From Pseudomonadota bacterium (GTDB lineage Bacteria > Pseudomonadota > Alphaproteobacteria > Rhizobiales > Devosiaceae): a stretch of DNA of 32,077 bases. The position numbers and the translations under genes are program-made. The notes under the pieces were generated by a model. It saw only the letters and a program-made list of their open reading frames with translations, was not told the origin of the DNA and made no database searches. Positions 16,973 to 23,413 of this stretch are shown one piece after another (the stretch's first letter is position 1; every line of letters begins with the position of its first letter). The stretch lies in NCBI GenBank assembly GCA_023431205.1, contig JAEYXQ010000031.1, positions 1 to 32,077 of the forward strand. Direction: 5' to 3'.

Positions 16973-17589
16973 GGAAAAATCTCCACCACCGGAATGCTCG
17001 GCGCTTCGGCGCCATCGAAGCTGGTCAGCTCGACGTCGAGCCGGTCGATGTCGAACCGCACCGGCACGTCGAACAGAAAACCCGCCGTGACTGCGGCGCC
17101 GTTCGGCGGCGCCACCGCAAAGCCGACCACGCCGGTGGTCACATCCACTGTCCAGCCGCTGGTGAGTTCCACGCCCCCCACCGCGAGCTGCACCGTGCCC
17201 GCCACCGGCTTGGTGATCGGCCTGAGGTACAGGTCGAAGCTGGCGCCATAGCGCTTGGTGAGCTGAAAGGTGCTGGCAACGCCGTCACCGGTGCCGATCG
17301 CCTGGTCCAGCGGTGTCGGCACGGCTCCACCGCTCGAATGGTCGAGCCCGTCCCGCCACAAAAACCCGTGCAGCCGTCCCCGCCGTTCCTCGAAGAAGTC
17401 GAGCACCGCGGCCATTTCGGCGCGCGACTTCACCCCATAACCGGCATTGTACCGCCGCCGCGAATGCCGCCACCGCCCGTTGCGCGCCTCACGCCCATTG
17501 GCCAGCGTCACGACATCGGTCATCCGCTCCGGCCCACCCCGCGCCCCCAGCGCCACGTCGAGCGGAAACCGGATGTGGTGAAAAGCCAT
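16969..17589 (-). CDS. GTA gene 12, distal tail protein (DUF2460)
   Basis: This 206-residue member of DUF2460 has the typical start MAFHHIRFPLDVALGARGGPER, the NGREARNGRW motif and the FFEERRGRLHGFLWRDGLD core. In Rhodobacter GTA this protein makes the ring joining the tail tube to the baseplate. The ATG at 17589 has an upstream AGGAGGAT-like ribosome binding site. It is coupled to gene 13 (4-base overlap) but separated from gene 11 by a 341-bp repeat-filled gap. Confidence 0.94.
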   Translation of the reverse strand: MAFHHIRFPLDVALGARGGPERMTDVVTLANGREARNGRWRHSRRRYNAGYGVKSRAEMAAVLDFFEERRGRLHGFLWRDGLDHSSGGAVPTPLDQAIGTGDGVASTFQLTKRYGASFDLYLRPITKPVAGTVQLAVGGVELTSGWTVDVTTGVVGFAVAPPNGAAVTAGFLFDVPVRFDIDRLDVELTSFDGAEAPSIPVVEIFP

Positions 17590-17616
17590 GGTATCCTCCT
17601 GATGAACGGCGGGCGT

Positions 17617-17760
17617 GGAGAGAACCCCTCACCCGTCCGGCGCTGCCCGCCGTCCACCCTCTCCCGCAAGGGGAGAGGGGAGGCTCCGTGTCCGCGACAC
17701 ACTCGATGCCCCCTTCTCCCCTTGCGGGAGAAGGTGCCCGTAGGGCGGATGAGGGGTTCT
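17617..17760. repeat. Palindromic repeat block between GTA genes 11 and 12 (first part)
   Basis: This block contains AACCCCTCACCCGTCCGGCG, CCCTCTCCCGCAAGGGGAGAGG and CTTCTCCCCTTGCGGGAGAAG, followed by GTGCCCGTAGGGCGGATGAGG and a terminal GGGTTCTC. The outer ends AGAACCCCTCA and TGAGGGGTTCT are exact inverted copies, so the element as a whole is bounded by inverted repeats. It shares internal words with the blocks at 15495-15674 and 19021-19172. No gene is seen in it. Confidence 0.85.
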
Positions 17761-17771
17761 CTCGGCGGCCG

Positions 17772-17878
17772 CCACCCCACCCTCCATCCCTCCCCATCAA
17801 GGGGAGGGAGGCGAAAAACCGAGCCGCTGGTGTTCATCGTCTCCCTCCCCCTTGTGGGGAGGGATCAAGGGTGGGGGG
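17772..17878. repeat. Dispersed palindromic intergenic repeat, copy B
   Basis: This is a second copy of the mosaic found at 1885-1990, with the order CACCCCACCCTC, ATCCCTCCCCATCAAGGGGAGGGA, GTGTTCATCGTCTCCCTCCC, CTTGTGGGGAGGGA and CAAGGGTGGGG. It abuts the repeat at 17617-17760, so the 341-bp gap between gene 12 (17589) and gene 11 (17931) is almost entirely repeat. The remaining 17879-17930 shows no gene. Confidence 0.8.
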
Positions 17879-17930
17879 CTAGTCGCGGCCATCAAGTCCG
17901 GAGTTCCGGCCCTCTAGATATGAAGTTCCC

Positions 17931-18482
17931 TCAGCTCGCCCGCGTCCCCCGCCGCACCGCGCGCAGCAGCATCGCGCTGACCTCCGCCTCGCTGGCCACG
18001 AAGCTGCGCGCATCTTTTGCCGTCACGTTGAAGGTCACGCTCACCGCTCGCCCGCCACCGGCGACGCCAAGCCGCCCGTCGGGGCCGCGGGCCAGAGGCA
18101 TCACCGCCTCCGGCCCCGCCTCGGCCATGAGCCCGAGAGCCCCACTGCCCATGGGAAAATAGCTGGGCGTTGCGATCACCCCGCCCTTGGCGAACGGTGT
18201 CACATTGCCCAGCGCGGGATTGGTCCCCGCGAACAGATTGCCGACCAGCCCGCCCACAAGCGAGCCGAGCGGCTTCAGCGCCGCCTTGAGCGCAATATCG
18301 GCAAAGCTCCTGGCGATGTCCCCCAGGAGCGAGCGGAACGACCGCCCCTCGGTCAGCGCTCCACGGAAGGCATTGCTCACCGAACGCGCCACCCCGTCGG
18401 CGAGATCGCCGATCCGCTTCATTTCCTCGGCGACGCCGCCGAGCTCGTCGCGGAAATCCTCGTCGAACAGGTCACCGGCCAT
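17931..18482 (-). CDS. GTA gene 11, tail tape measure protein
   Basis: This 183-residue protein has an N-terminal helical part (GVAEEMKRIGDLADGVARSVSNAFRG as in TMP N-termini), a hydrophobic stretch (ALKPLGSLVGGLVGNLFAG, about residues 68-86) and the conserved FAKGGVIATPSYFPM and GLMAEAGPEAVMPLARGPDGRLGV motifs typical of GTA and lambda-like tape measures. It is short, consistent with GTA tails of the non-contractile type. The start overlaps the gene 10.1 stop by 11 bases. It appears intact. Confidence 0.92.
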   Translation of the reverse strand: MAGDLFDEDFRDELGGVAEEMKRIGDLADGVARSVSNAFRGALTEGRSFRSLLGDIARSFADIALKAALKPLGSLVGGLVGNLFAGTNPALGNVTPFAKGGVIATPSYFPMGSGALGLMAEAGPEAVMPLARGPDGRLGVAGGGRAVSVTFNVTAKDARSFVASEAEVSAMLLRAVRRGTRAS

Positions 18483-18663
18483 CGGGGAAGCGCTCCATCA
18501 TCGCGAACAGGTCCTTGCGGTTGATCGGCTCGGCACGTTCGCCCACCACGGCCGCCCAGGCCGCCGCCAGTTCCCGCGGCGTCATCCCCCAGAAGTCGCG
18601 CGGCGCCAGCCGCAGCACCCCGAGCCCGAAGCGCATCGCCGCAGCCCACGGAAACGGCGTCAC
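18472..18663 (-). CDS. GTA gene 10.1, phage tail assembly chaperone (Rcc01693-type)
   Basis: This 63-residue protein has the family signature FPWAAAMRFGLGVLRLAPRDFWGMTPREL, seen in the small chaperone encoded between gene 10 and the tape measure gene in GTAs. It is coupled to gene 11 (11-base overlap) and to gene 10 (4-base overlap). It probably coats the tape measure during tail assembly. Confidence 0.92.
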   Translation of the reverse strand: MTPFPWAAAMRFGLGVLRLAPRDFWGMTPRELAAAWAAVVGERAEPINRKDLFAMMERFPDGR

Positions 18664-18973
18664 GCCGCCTCTCCGAACGTTGCCCGGAGCAACCGCGCGC
18701 AGATCTCGGCAGCGCCGCGAAGCCCGCCTTCCACCGTCATCCGGGCCAGGTCGTCGTCGGTGACGTCATTACCGCCACCGCGCAGCCCGGCGCCCAGGAT
18801 CGCGGTGAGATCCCGCGCCGAAACCCTGCCTTCGCCGAACCGCTCCGCCAGCCCCATCAGGTCCCCGGCATTGAGCCGGCTCTCCAGCTCCGCCAGCGCC
18901 CCCAGCGTCAGACACAGAACCACCCGCTCGCCCCGATTACGGCCTCGATCTCACCGCGCTGCGCGTTCGCCAT
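18660..18973 (-). pseudogene. GTA gene 10, tail chaperone family protein, single-base frameshift near codon 14
   Basis: The ATG at 18973 follows GGAGACAAGC and begins MANAQRGEIEAVIG, the family's normal N-terminus. The next bases are ATCGGGGCGAGCGG; one more G would give GGERVVLCLTLGALAELE, which is the conserved continuation and is found in the +2 frame from 18923 to the stop at 18660. As read, the ATG frame ends in a TGA about eight codons later (MANAQRGEIEAVIG then ASGWFCV). A lost G in the run complementary to 18931-18934 explains this. The rest (ESRLNAGDLMGLAERFGEG, then RDLTAILGAGLRGGG) is normal for the gene transfer agent family protein (phage TAC type). The lesion is either a real mutation or a homopolymer sequencing error. 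Confidence 0.85.
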
Positions 18974-19020
18974 GCTTGTCTCCATCTCTCCACTCTTCGA
19001 GAAGCTTCGGCCCCATCGTC

Positions 19021-19172
19021 CCCTCTCCCCTGAGGGGAGAGGGTCAGGGTGAGGGGTTCACCCTCACGGCGAACCACCGGCGCTGAACCCCTCACCCGCC
19101 CTGGCGGGCGACCTCTCCCCTCAGGGGCGAGGTGGGGCACCGCGTGCGCCGCCGCGTCGGGTGAGGGAGCCT
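19021..19172. repeat. Palindromic intergenic repeat block between GTA genes 9 and 10
   Basis: This block has CCCTCTCCCCTGAGGGGAGAGGG, GGTGAGGGGTTCACCCTCAC, CCCTCACCCGCCCTGGCGGGCGA and CCTCTCCCCTCAGGGGCGAGG in series, each able to fold as a hairpin. It belongs to the same word family as the blocks at 15495-15674 and 17617-17760. It lies between the gene 9 stop (19178) and the frameshifted gene 10 start (18973). Confidence 0.85.
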
Positions 19173-19177
19173 TCAGC

Positions 19178-19591
19178 TCACACCGCCGCAAAGCTCAGTT
19201 CGCCGGCGCTTTCCAGCGCCAGCTCGAAGGTCACCTCGCCCGCGTGATCCGCCGCGAACTCCAGCGCCGTGATCTGGAACGGCCCCTCGACCACGCCGAA
19301 ATCGGGCAGCACCAGCTGCCAGCGCCGGATGGTGCCGGCAAAGAACAGCGTCCTGATCTGCGCGTCCGAGGCGGCGTCCTTGAACACCCCTGCCCCGCTC
19401 AACGAAGCCCGCTTGATGCCCCCACCGGCGAGCAGTTCGCGCCAGCGCCCGGCGCTCTCCTGGTCGGTGGTGTCGACGGTTGCCGCGTTGAAGGCCAGCG
19501 ACCGCGTCCGCAGCCCGGCCACCGTCAGGAAGCTGCCCGCCCCCGTCTGGTCGAGCTTGAGCAGCATGTTCTTTCCGCTCTGAGCGGCCAT
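19178..19591 (-). CDS. GTA gene 9, major tail tube protein
   Basis: This 137-residue protein belongs to the TP901-1-type major tail protein family. It begins MAAQSGKNMLLKLDQTGAGSF and contains TVDTTDQESAGRWRELLAGGG and DAQIRTLFFAGTIRRWQLV, the usual GTA signature. It polymerises to form the tail tube. The gap to gene 8 is three bases. It looks intact. Confidence 0.95.
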   Translation of the reverse strand: MAAQSGKNMLLKLDQTGAGSFLTVAGLRTRSLAFNAATVDTTDQESAGRWRELLAGGGIKRASLSGAGVFKDAASDAQIRTLFFAGTIRRWQLVLPDFGVVEGPFQITALEFAADHAGEVTFELALESAGELSFAAV

Positions 19592-19594
19592 CGG

Positions 19595-19987
19595 CTATCC
19601 TTCCGTAAAAAACCTGAGCGTCACCGTCGCCCGCGCCTTGCCGGTCGCATCGTCGACCACGGTGTCGGTCCTGAGGTGCTCGCGATGGGTGACGGTGATG
19701 CCGCTCGCTGCAAAGGCGAGCGCCACCGCCACCACCCGCTCGGCAATGTCGAGCGCCCGTCTCCGGCTCGGCTGGTCACCCCAGCAGGCAAGCTGCACCC
19801 GGTGCTGCTGGCCGGGCGCGAGGTCGGCGGCGCGCTGCCGCAGGTCATGGCGCAGCACCACCACATAGGGCGGCGGCCGCCCGATCGGCGCCGCGTCGAA
19901 CACCGCACCGTCGACAATGGCGTCCAGCGCCGCATCGGCCTTCAGCGCCGCCACCAGCGCGCCTTGTAGTTCTGCAATCGGGTGCAT
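19595..19987 (-). CDS. GTA gene 8, tail terminator (DUF3168)
   Basis: This 130-residue DUF3168 protein begins with the helix HPIAELQGALVAALKADAAL and contains PPYVVVLRHDLRQRAADLAPG and RALDIAERVVAVA, then a C-terminal strand ATVTLRFFTEG. In GTA structures the protein caps the tail tube where it meets the head. Gaps of three bases on both sides indicate tight packing in the operon. Confidence 0.93.
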   Translation of the reverse strand: MHPIAELQGALVAALKADAALDAIVDGAVFDAAPIGRPPPYVVVLRHDLRQRAADLAPGQQHRVQLACWGDQPSRRRALDIAERVVAVALAFAASGITVTHREHLRTDTVVDDATGKARATVTLRFFTEG

Positions 19988-19990
19988 CGG

Positions 19991-20332
19991 CTACCCCGTG
20001 ACGCTGGTTTCGCTGCACGAGCAGGCGAGCCAGTGCCGCCGCCCGTCGAGATCGGCCGCGCTCACCACCTCGAGGTTGCGCCCGCGATAGACGATGCGGT
20101 CGCCCGGGCCGACATCACTGCGGAAGCGCAGCACCACCGCATGCGACACCGTCACCGCCCGGCCATCGGCACTCGTGCCCTGCCGCCCCGTCAGGCTCCG
20201 CACCCGCGCCCAGCTATTGCCCAGCGGCACGAACAGCGCCGCATGCCCGCCCTCGGCCTCCGCCACCATTTCGCGGCGCCGGAGCTGGACGCGGTCGGTG
20301 AGCGACCCCATCGTCGGCAGGGGCGCCGTCAC
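19991..20332 (-). CDS. GTA gene 7, head-tail stopper/adaptor
   Basis: This 113-residue member of the SPP1 gp16-like head-tail joining family contains SLTDRVQLRRRE, NSWARVRSLTGRQ and GPGDRIVYRGRNLEVVS. It overlaps the end of gene 6 by four bases. It forms the stopper ring below the portal. Confidence 0.93.
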   Translation of the reverse strand: MTAPLPTMGSLTDRVQLRRREMVAEAEGGHAALFVPLGNSWARVRSLTGRQGTSADGRAVTVSHAVVLRFRSDVGPGDRIVYRGRNLEVVSAADLDGRRHWLACSCSETSVTG

Positions 20333-20895
20333 AGCCGCACCCGCCGGTGCGCGGCAACCAGGCGGTCGAACCCGCTCGGCACCACCGCTCCCGATCCCGC
20401 AACGATCACCGCATCGCGGTGCTCGAACCAGTATCCCACCAGCGTCAGCAGCGCCTGCCTGAGGTCCACCGGCACGTCCTCGGGCTCGGTGCCATATCCC
20501 GCCCGGTAGTCGATCTCGATCCCCTGCCGCTCGCGCAGCGCCGGCAGTCCCGCCACCGTCTGCGGCAGCAGCAGCCGCTCCGGTTCGTCGGCAAACTGCG
20601 CCAGCGGCACCGCATGCCCAGCGCCCGCGGCATCGTACGCAGTCACCGCCACCAGGGTCAGGAACGGCGTCACCGGCAGCCGCACCACGCGGTCCTCCGG
20701 CCAGCGGTCGAGCACCACCCGCCAGGTCTGCGCCACAAGCGCCCGCCCGGTGATACCCTCGAGGTGCAGCCGCCCCGCCCCGATCAGCGTGCCGATCAGC
20801 GCATCCTCGGTCGTATCGTCGACCCTGAGGAACGCCTTGGCCTCGGCAAGCGAAACCGGCTCCTGCGCGGGCCCCGCGAGAAGGTAGGTGGTCAT
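20329..20895 (-). CDS. GTA gene 6, head-tail connector/adaptor
   Basis: This 188-residue protein starts at the ATG at 20895, preceded by AGGA; longer in-frame extensions run through the promoter of the opposite small gene and lack coding character. It has the family pattern EPVSLAEAKAFLRVDDTTEDALIGTLI, then ITGRALVAQTWRVVLDRWP and a C-terminal PVDLRQALLTLVGYWFEHRDAV. It binds the portal as the adaptor. It is separated from the capsid gene by about 390 bp that contain a plus-strand gene. Confidence 0.93.
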   Translation of the reverse strand: MTTYLLAGPAQEPVSLAEAKAFLRVDDTTEDALIGTLIGAGRLHLEGITGRALVAQTWRVVLDRWPEDRVVRLPVTPFLTLVAVTAYDAAGAGHAVPLAQFADEPERLLLPQTVAGLPALRERQGIEIDYRAGYGTEPEDVPVDLRQALLTLVGYWFEHRDAVIVAGSGAVVPSGFDRLVAAHRRVRL

Positions 20896-20996
20896 GGTGA
20901 TGTCCTGGGGTTCGTACGAACCCTGATGGGGTTCGCTCTGGATTTTAGTCGCTACAGGAGCCGCTAAGTTGGTCTCAGCAAAGGGAGAAACCAACA

Positions 20997-21155
20997 ATGG
21001 CCTATCGCCGGAAGAACGGAAAAGACACGTGGCACTGGTGCAGGAACTGTTCCAACTGGCCCACGAGCGATTATTCGGAACGCGACACAAAGCCGAGCGG
21101 CGAACTCTGCGACGAATGCCTCGGCAAGGATCGCGCCGGCACTTGCTCGAAGTAG
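20997..21155 (+). CDS. Small zinc-ribbon-like protein, 52 residues, antisense inside the GTA cluster
   Basis: This plus-strand gene has a strong ribosome binding site (AAGGGAGA, about 8 bases before the ATG) and encodes MAYRRKNGKDTWHWCRNCSN at its start. Two CxxC pairs, C15/C18 and C38/C41, suggest a small zinc ribbon, and there is a further cysteine at C50. It has the look of a small conserved rhizobial protein of unknown function. It sits between capsid gene 5 and connector gene 6 but on the opposite strand, so it is not part of the GTA transcript. The antisense overlap with the GTA operon RNA might matter for its expression. Confidence 0.75.
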   Translation: MAYRRKNGKDTWHWCRNCSNWPTSDYSERDTKPSGELCDECLGKDRAGTCSK

Positions 21156-21182
21156 TGCACGCCGCGCAGTAGGGGCCGTCAG

Positions 21183-21277
21183 CCTGAGGCAGATGTGGTC
21201 GAGGACCGAGCACCGGAGCGGAGCGTACATCAGTACGTGAGCACCGGAGCGCAGGCCCTCGGCCACAGCTGCCCAGG
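21183..21277. repeat. Imperfect inverted repeat with internal direct repeats downstream of the capsid gene
   Basis: CCTGAGGCAGATGTGGTCGAG (21183-21203) pairs imperfectly with CTCGGCCACAGCTGCCCAGG (21258-21277). Between them GAGCACCGGAGCG occurs twice, 31 bp apart, on either side of a small palindrome CGTAC-ATCA-GTACG. It lies 12 bp from the capsid stop (minus strand) and 27 bp from the stop of the plus-strand small gene, so it could be a shared 3'-end structure for both. There is no T-tract. Confidence 0.6.
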
Positions 21278-21288
21278 ATCACGGTTCC

Positions 21289-22512
21289 CTACGAAGCGGC
21301 GAACTTCAGCAGCTTGATCGCGTCGTAGTCCGCGATGCCGCCGCCCACCCGCTTGGTGGTGTAGAACAGCACATACGGCTTGCTCGAGAACGGGTCGCGC
21401 AACACGCTCACCCCCTGCCGGTCGACGATCAGGTAGCCGCGGCGGAAGTCGCCGAACGCCACCGCCATGCTGTTGGCGGCGATGTTGGGCATGTCCTCCA
21501 CCTCGACCAGCGGGAAGCCCATGAAGGTGGCGCGTCCATCGGCCGCCGCCGCCGGCTGCCAGAGGTAGTTGCCGTCGGCGTCCTTGAGCTTGCGCAACGC
21601 CCCTTGGGTCTTGCGGTTCATCACCCAGCTGGCGTTCTGCCGGTAGCCGGCCTTGAGCGCATAGACGAGGTCGATGAGGACGTCCGAGCCGTTGCTGGCG
21701 GGCAGCGTCCCGGCGGCGCCGGTCGCCACATAGCCGAGATTGCCCCAGCTCCAGCTCGCCTCCGCCACCGCCGTCGCCGAGAGGAACCCTGCCGGCTTGT
21801 TGACGCCGTTGCCGGTCACGAACGCGGTGGTCTCCTGCGTGGCGAAGGCCGCGTTCACCTCGTCGGCGATCCACTGCCCCACATCCACCGCGGCGTCTTC
21901 CAGAAAGGTCGCGGTGGCCGCGGGCATGGCATAGAGCTCGGTGGTCGGATAGCTCAGCTCCGCCAAGGTCTGCGAATTGGTGGTCGGCCGCGCCGCCGTC
22001 TCGCCGACCCAGCCGGTCGCCGGACCGGTCACTGTTATTGGCCGCTTGTAAACCGCCGTCGAGACCTGCCGCACGCCGGCAATGGCGCGGATCGGCGACA
22101 CCGCAGTCATCAGCCGGCCGATCTCGGTCTCCACCTCCGGCGGCACCACATAGCCGCCATCGGCGGCAACGCCGGTCGAGAGCGCCTTCTCCTCGCCGCG
22201 CTTCACATAGGCCGAGAGGGCCTCCTTGTATTCGTCGGCAGCGCCAGGATCGGCCTTGCCGTCGAGCCGCGGCCGGGCCCGCTCCACCGCCAGGCGATCC
22301 ATCGCCGCCTTCTGCCCGTCGAGCACTGCGTTCAGCCGGTCGAGCTTGCCCTCGAGCAGCCCGTCGGCACCGCCGCGCTTTTCCAGCGACCGCAGCCGCT
22401 CGTCATTGGTGGCCTTGAACTCCTCGAAGGCCTGGGAAAACTCGGCAAACAGCGCAGCCACGTCGCTGCCTGCGCCGGCCTTGGTTTCAAGGCCGTCGTC
22501 CATGCGGTCCAT
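21289..22512 (-). CDS. GTA gene 5, HK97-type major capsid protein
   Basis: This roughly 407-residue HK97-fold capsid protein starts at one of the ATGs at 22518, 22512 or 22503; 22512 has the best spacing to TAGGA. The first 75 residues or so form a charged coiled coil, the scaffolding delta domain removed by the gene 4 protease. The shell domain follows from about ALSTGVAADGGYVVPPEVE, with PIRAIAGVRQVST and DVGQWIADEVNAAF. The C-terminus contains the usual KPYVLFYTTKRVGGGIADYDAIK. The gap to the protease gene is 10 bases. Confidence 0.96.
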   Translation of the reverse strand: MDRMDDGLETKAGAGSDVAALFAEFSQAFEEFKATNDERLRSLEKRGGADGLLEGKLDRLNAVLDGQKAAMDRLAVERARPRLDGKADPGAADEYKEALSAYVKRGEEKALSTGVAADGGYVVPPEVETEIGRLMTAVSPIRAIAGVRQVSTAVYKRPITVTGPATGWVGETAARPTTNSQTLAELSYPTTELYAMPAATATFLEDAAVDVGQWIADEVNAAFATQETTAFVTGNGVNKPAGFLSATAVAEASWSWGNLGYVATGAAGTLPASNGSDVLIDLVYALKAGYRQNASWVMNRKTQGALRKLKDADGNYLWQPAAAADGRATFMGFPLVEVEDMPNIAANSMAVAFGDFRRGYLIVDRQGVSVLRDPFSSKPYVLFYTTKRVGGGIADYDAIKLLKFAAS

Positions 22513-22522
22513 GTGCATGATC

Positions 22523-23002
22523 CTATCGGTTGCGGATGGTGTTGGTGGCGGCCGCAATGGCGGCGCCGGCAGAAATCGTCGAGGCCGGCCCGATCCGCGC
22601 CGCCTCCATCATCGGAAAACTCACGATCGAGATCTCGTAGAGCTCGACCTGCCACAGCTTGCGGTGGCCGCCCTCGCGGGTCGCCCTCACCGTGCGAAAG
22701 CCGATCGACAGCCCGTCCAGCGCCCCGCGCTCGATCAGGCGCTTCAGGGCATCCGCGCGCGGCACCCCCGGCACCAGCCGCCCGCTGACGAACAGGCCAT
22801 GCCCGTCCTCGCGCAGCTCGTCCCAGGTACCCACCGGCTCCTTGGGATCATGCCCGAACAGCATGCGGATACGGTCGCGCCGCTTGCCAAGGCTCGCGCG
22901 GAACGCCCCCGGCATCACCATGTCGCCGCCGGCATCGACCCGCCCGAACACGCTGGCATAGCCTCCGAACCGCCCTTCGGCGTCGATGGGAATATCCGCC
23001 AT
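22523..23002 (-). CDS. GTA gene 4, HK97-family prohead protease
   Basis: This 159-residue serine protease matures the capsid by removing the delta domain. The family's catalytic residues are present: H51 in LFGHDP, S99 in LDGLSIGF and E123 in LYEISIVSFP. The N-terminus GRFGGYASVFGRVDAGGDMVMPGAF is typical. Its ATG overlaps the stop of the preceding 42-residue gene (TGATG). Confidence 0.96.
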   Translation of the reverse strand: MADIPIDAEGRFGGYASVFGRVDAGGDMVMPGAFRASLGKRRDRIRMLFGHDPKEPVGTWDELREDGHGLFVSGRLVPGVPRADALKRLIERGALDGLSIGFRTVRATREGGHRKLWQVELYEISIVSFPMMEAARIGPASTISAGAAIAAATNTIRNR

Positions 23003-23130
23003 CAGCGGCTCCCGGCCGGCTTGGGCGGCGGCTTCGGCACGCCCTTGGTGCTGGCGATCACCCCCGCCAGATTCCAGGCGAACTGCCGGAAGGTCTGTTG
23101 CACGTCCTCACGCTTTCCCTTGCGCGCCAT
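23002..23130 (-). CDS. Tiny GTA protein, 42 residues
   Basis: The ATG at 23130 starts MARKGKREDVQQTFRQFAWN; the product ends in a proline-rich basic tail (GVPKPPPKPAGSR). It shares one base with the protease start (TGATG) and lies four bases after the preceding 62-residue gene, so it is very likely translated as part of the chain. The function is not known. Such tiny proteins between portal and protease are seen in many alphaproteobacterial GTAs. Confidence 0.65.
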   Translation of the reverse strand: MARKGKREDVQQTFRQFAWNLAGVIASTKGVPKPPPKPAGSR

Positions 23131-23134
23131 GCCT

Positions 23135-23323
23135 TTAGTCCTTGTCCCTGAACAGCCGATTCAGCGAGGCGATCTCCCGCACGAAGTCGTTGAAGTATCG
23201 ATTCACCCGCGCCATCTCCCTCAGGCTCCACACCAGGAGCGCACTGGCCCCGCTCGCCCACAGAAACAGCGCCAGATGCGCCAGGTCGCCGCGCTCGACG
23301 ACGGTGCGTGTCAGGTCGTCCAT
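23135..23323 (-). CDS. GTA gene 3.5-like small membrane protein, 62 residues
   Basis: This 62-residue protein has an N-terminal charged part (DDLTRTVVERGDLA), one membrane helix (HLALFLWASGASALLVWSL, about residues 16-34) and a helical C-terminus (EMARVNRYFNDFVREIASLNRLF). It occupies the position of orfg3.5 between portal and protease. The ATG is preceded by AGGGA. The 90-bp gap to the portal gene holds a CTCGCCC/GGGCGAG hairpin. The function is not known. Confidence 0.75.
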   Translation of the reverse strand: MDDLTRTVVERGDLAHLALFLWASGASALLVWSLREMARVNRYFNDFVREIASLNRLFRDKD

Positions 23324-23413
23324 GGTCCCTGATCCTTCTCCCCTCGCCCGGTTTGGGCGAGCGACGGGAAATCGCTCCCGCCTCCCTTGAATGGCTGCGG
23401 CCGACGCTGCGGG

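Noticed and set aside
18660..18973. Programmed frameshift in tail chaperone gene 10
   Set aside because: Programmed shifts in tail chaperones occur near the end of the first gene to make an extended product. Here the break is near codon 14, with no slippery heptamer or clear stimulator, so a deletion is more likely.
20896..21282. Upstream extension of GTA gene 6 to 21282
   Set aside because: The extension lacks homology to the family, crosses the plus-strand gene and its ribosome binding site, and the ATG at 20895 gives the usual N-terminus.
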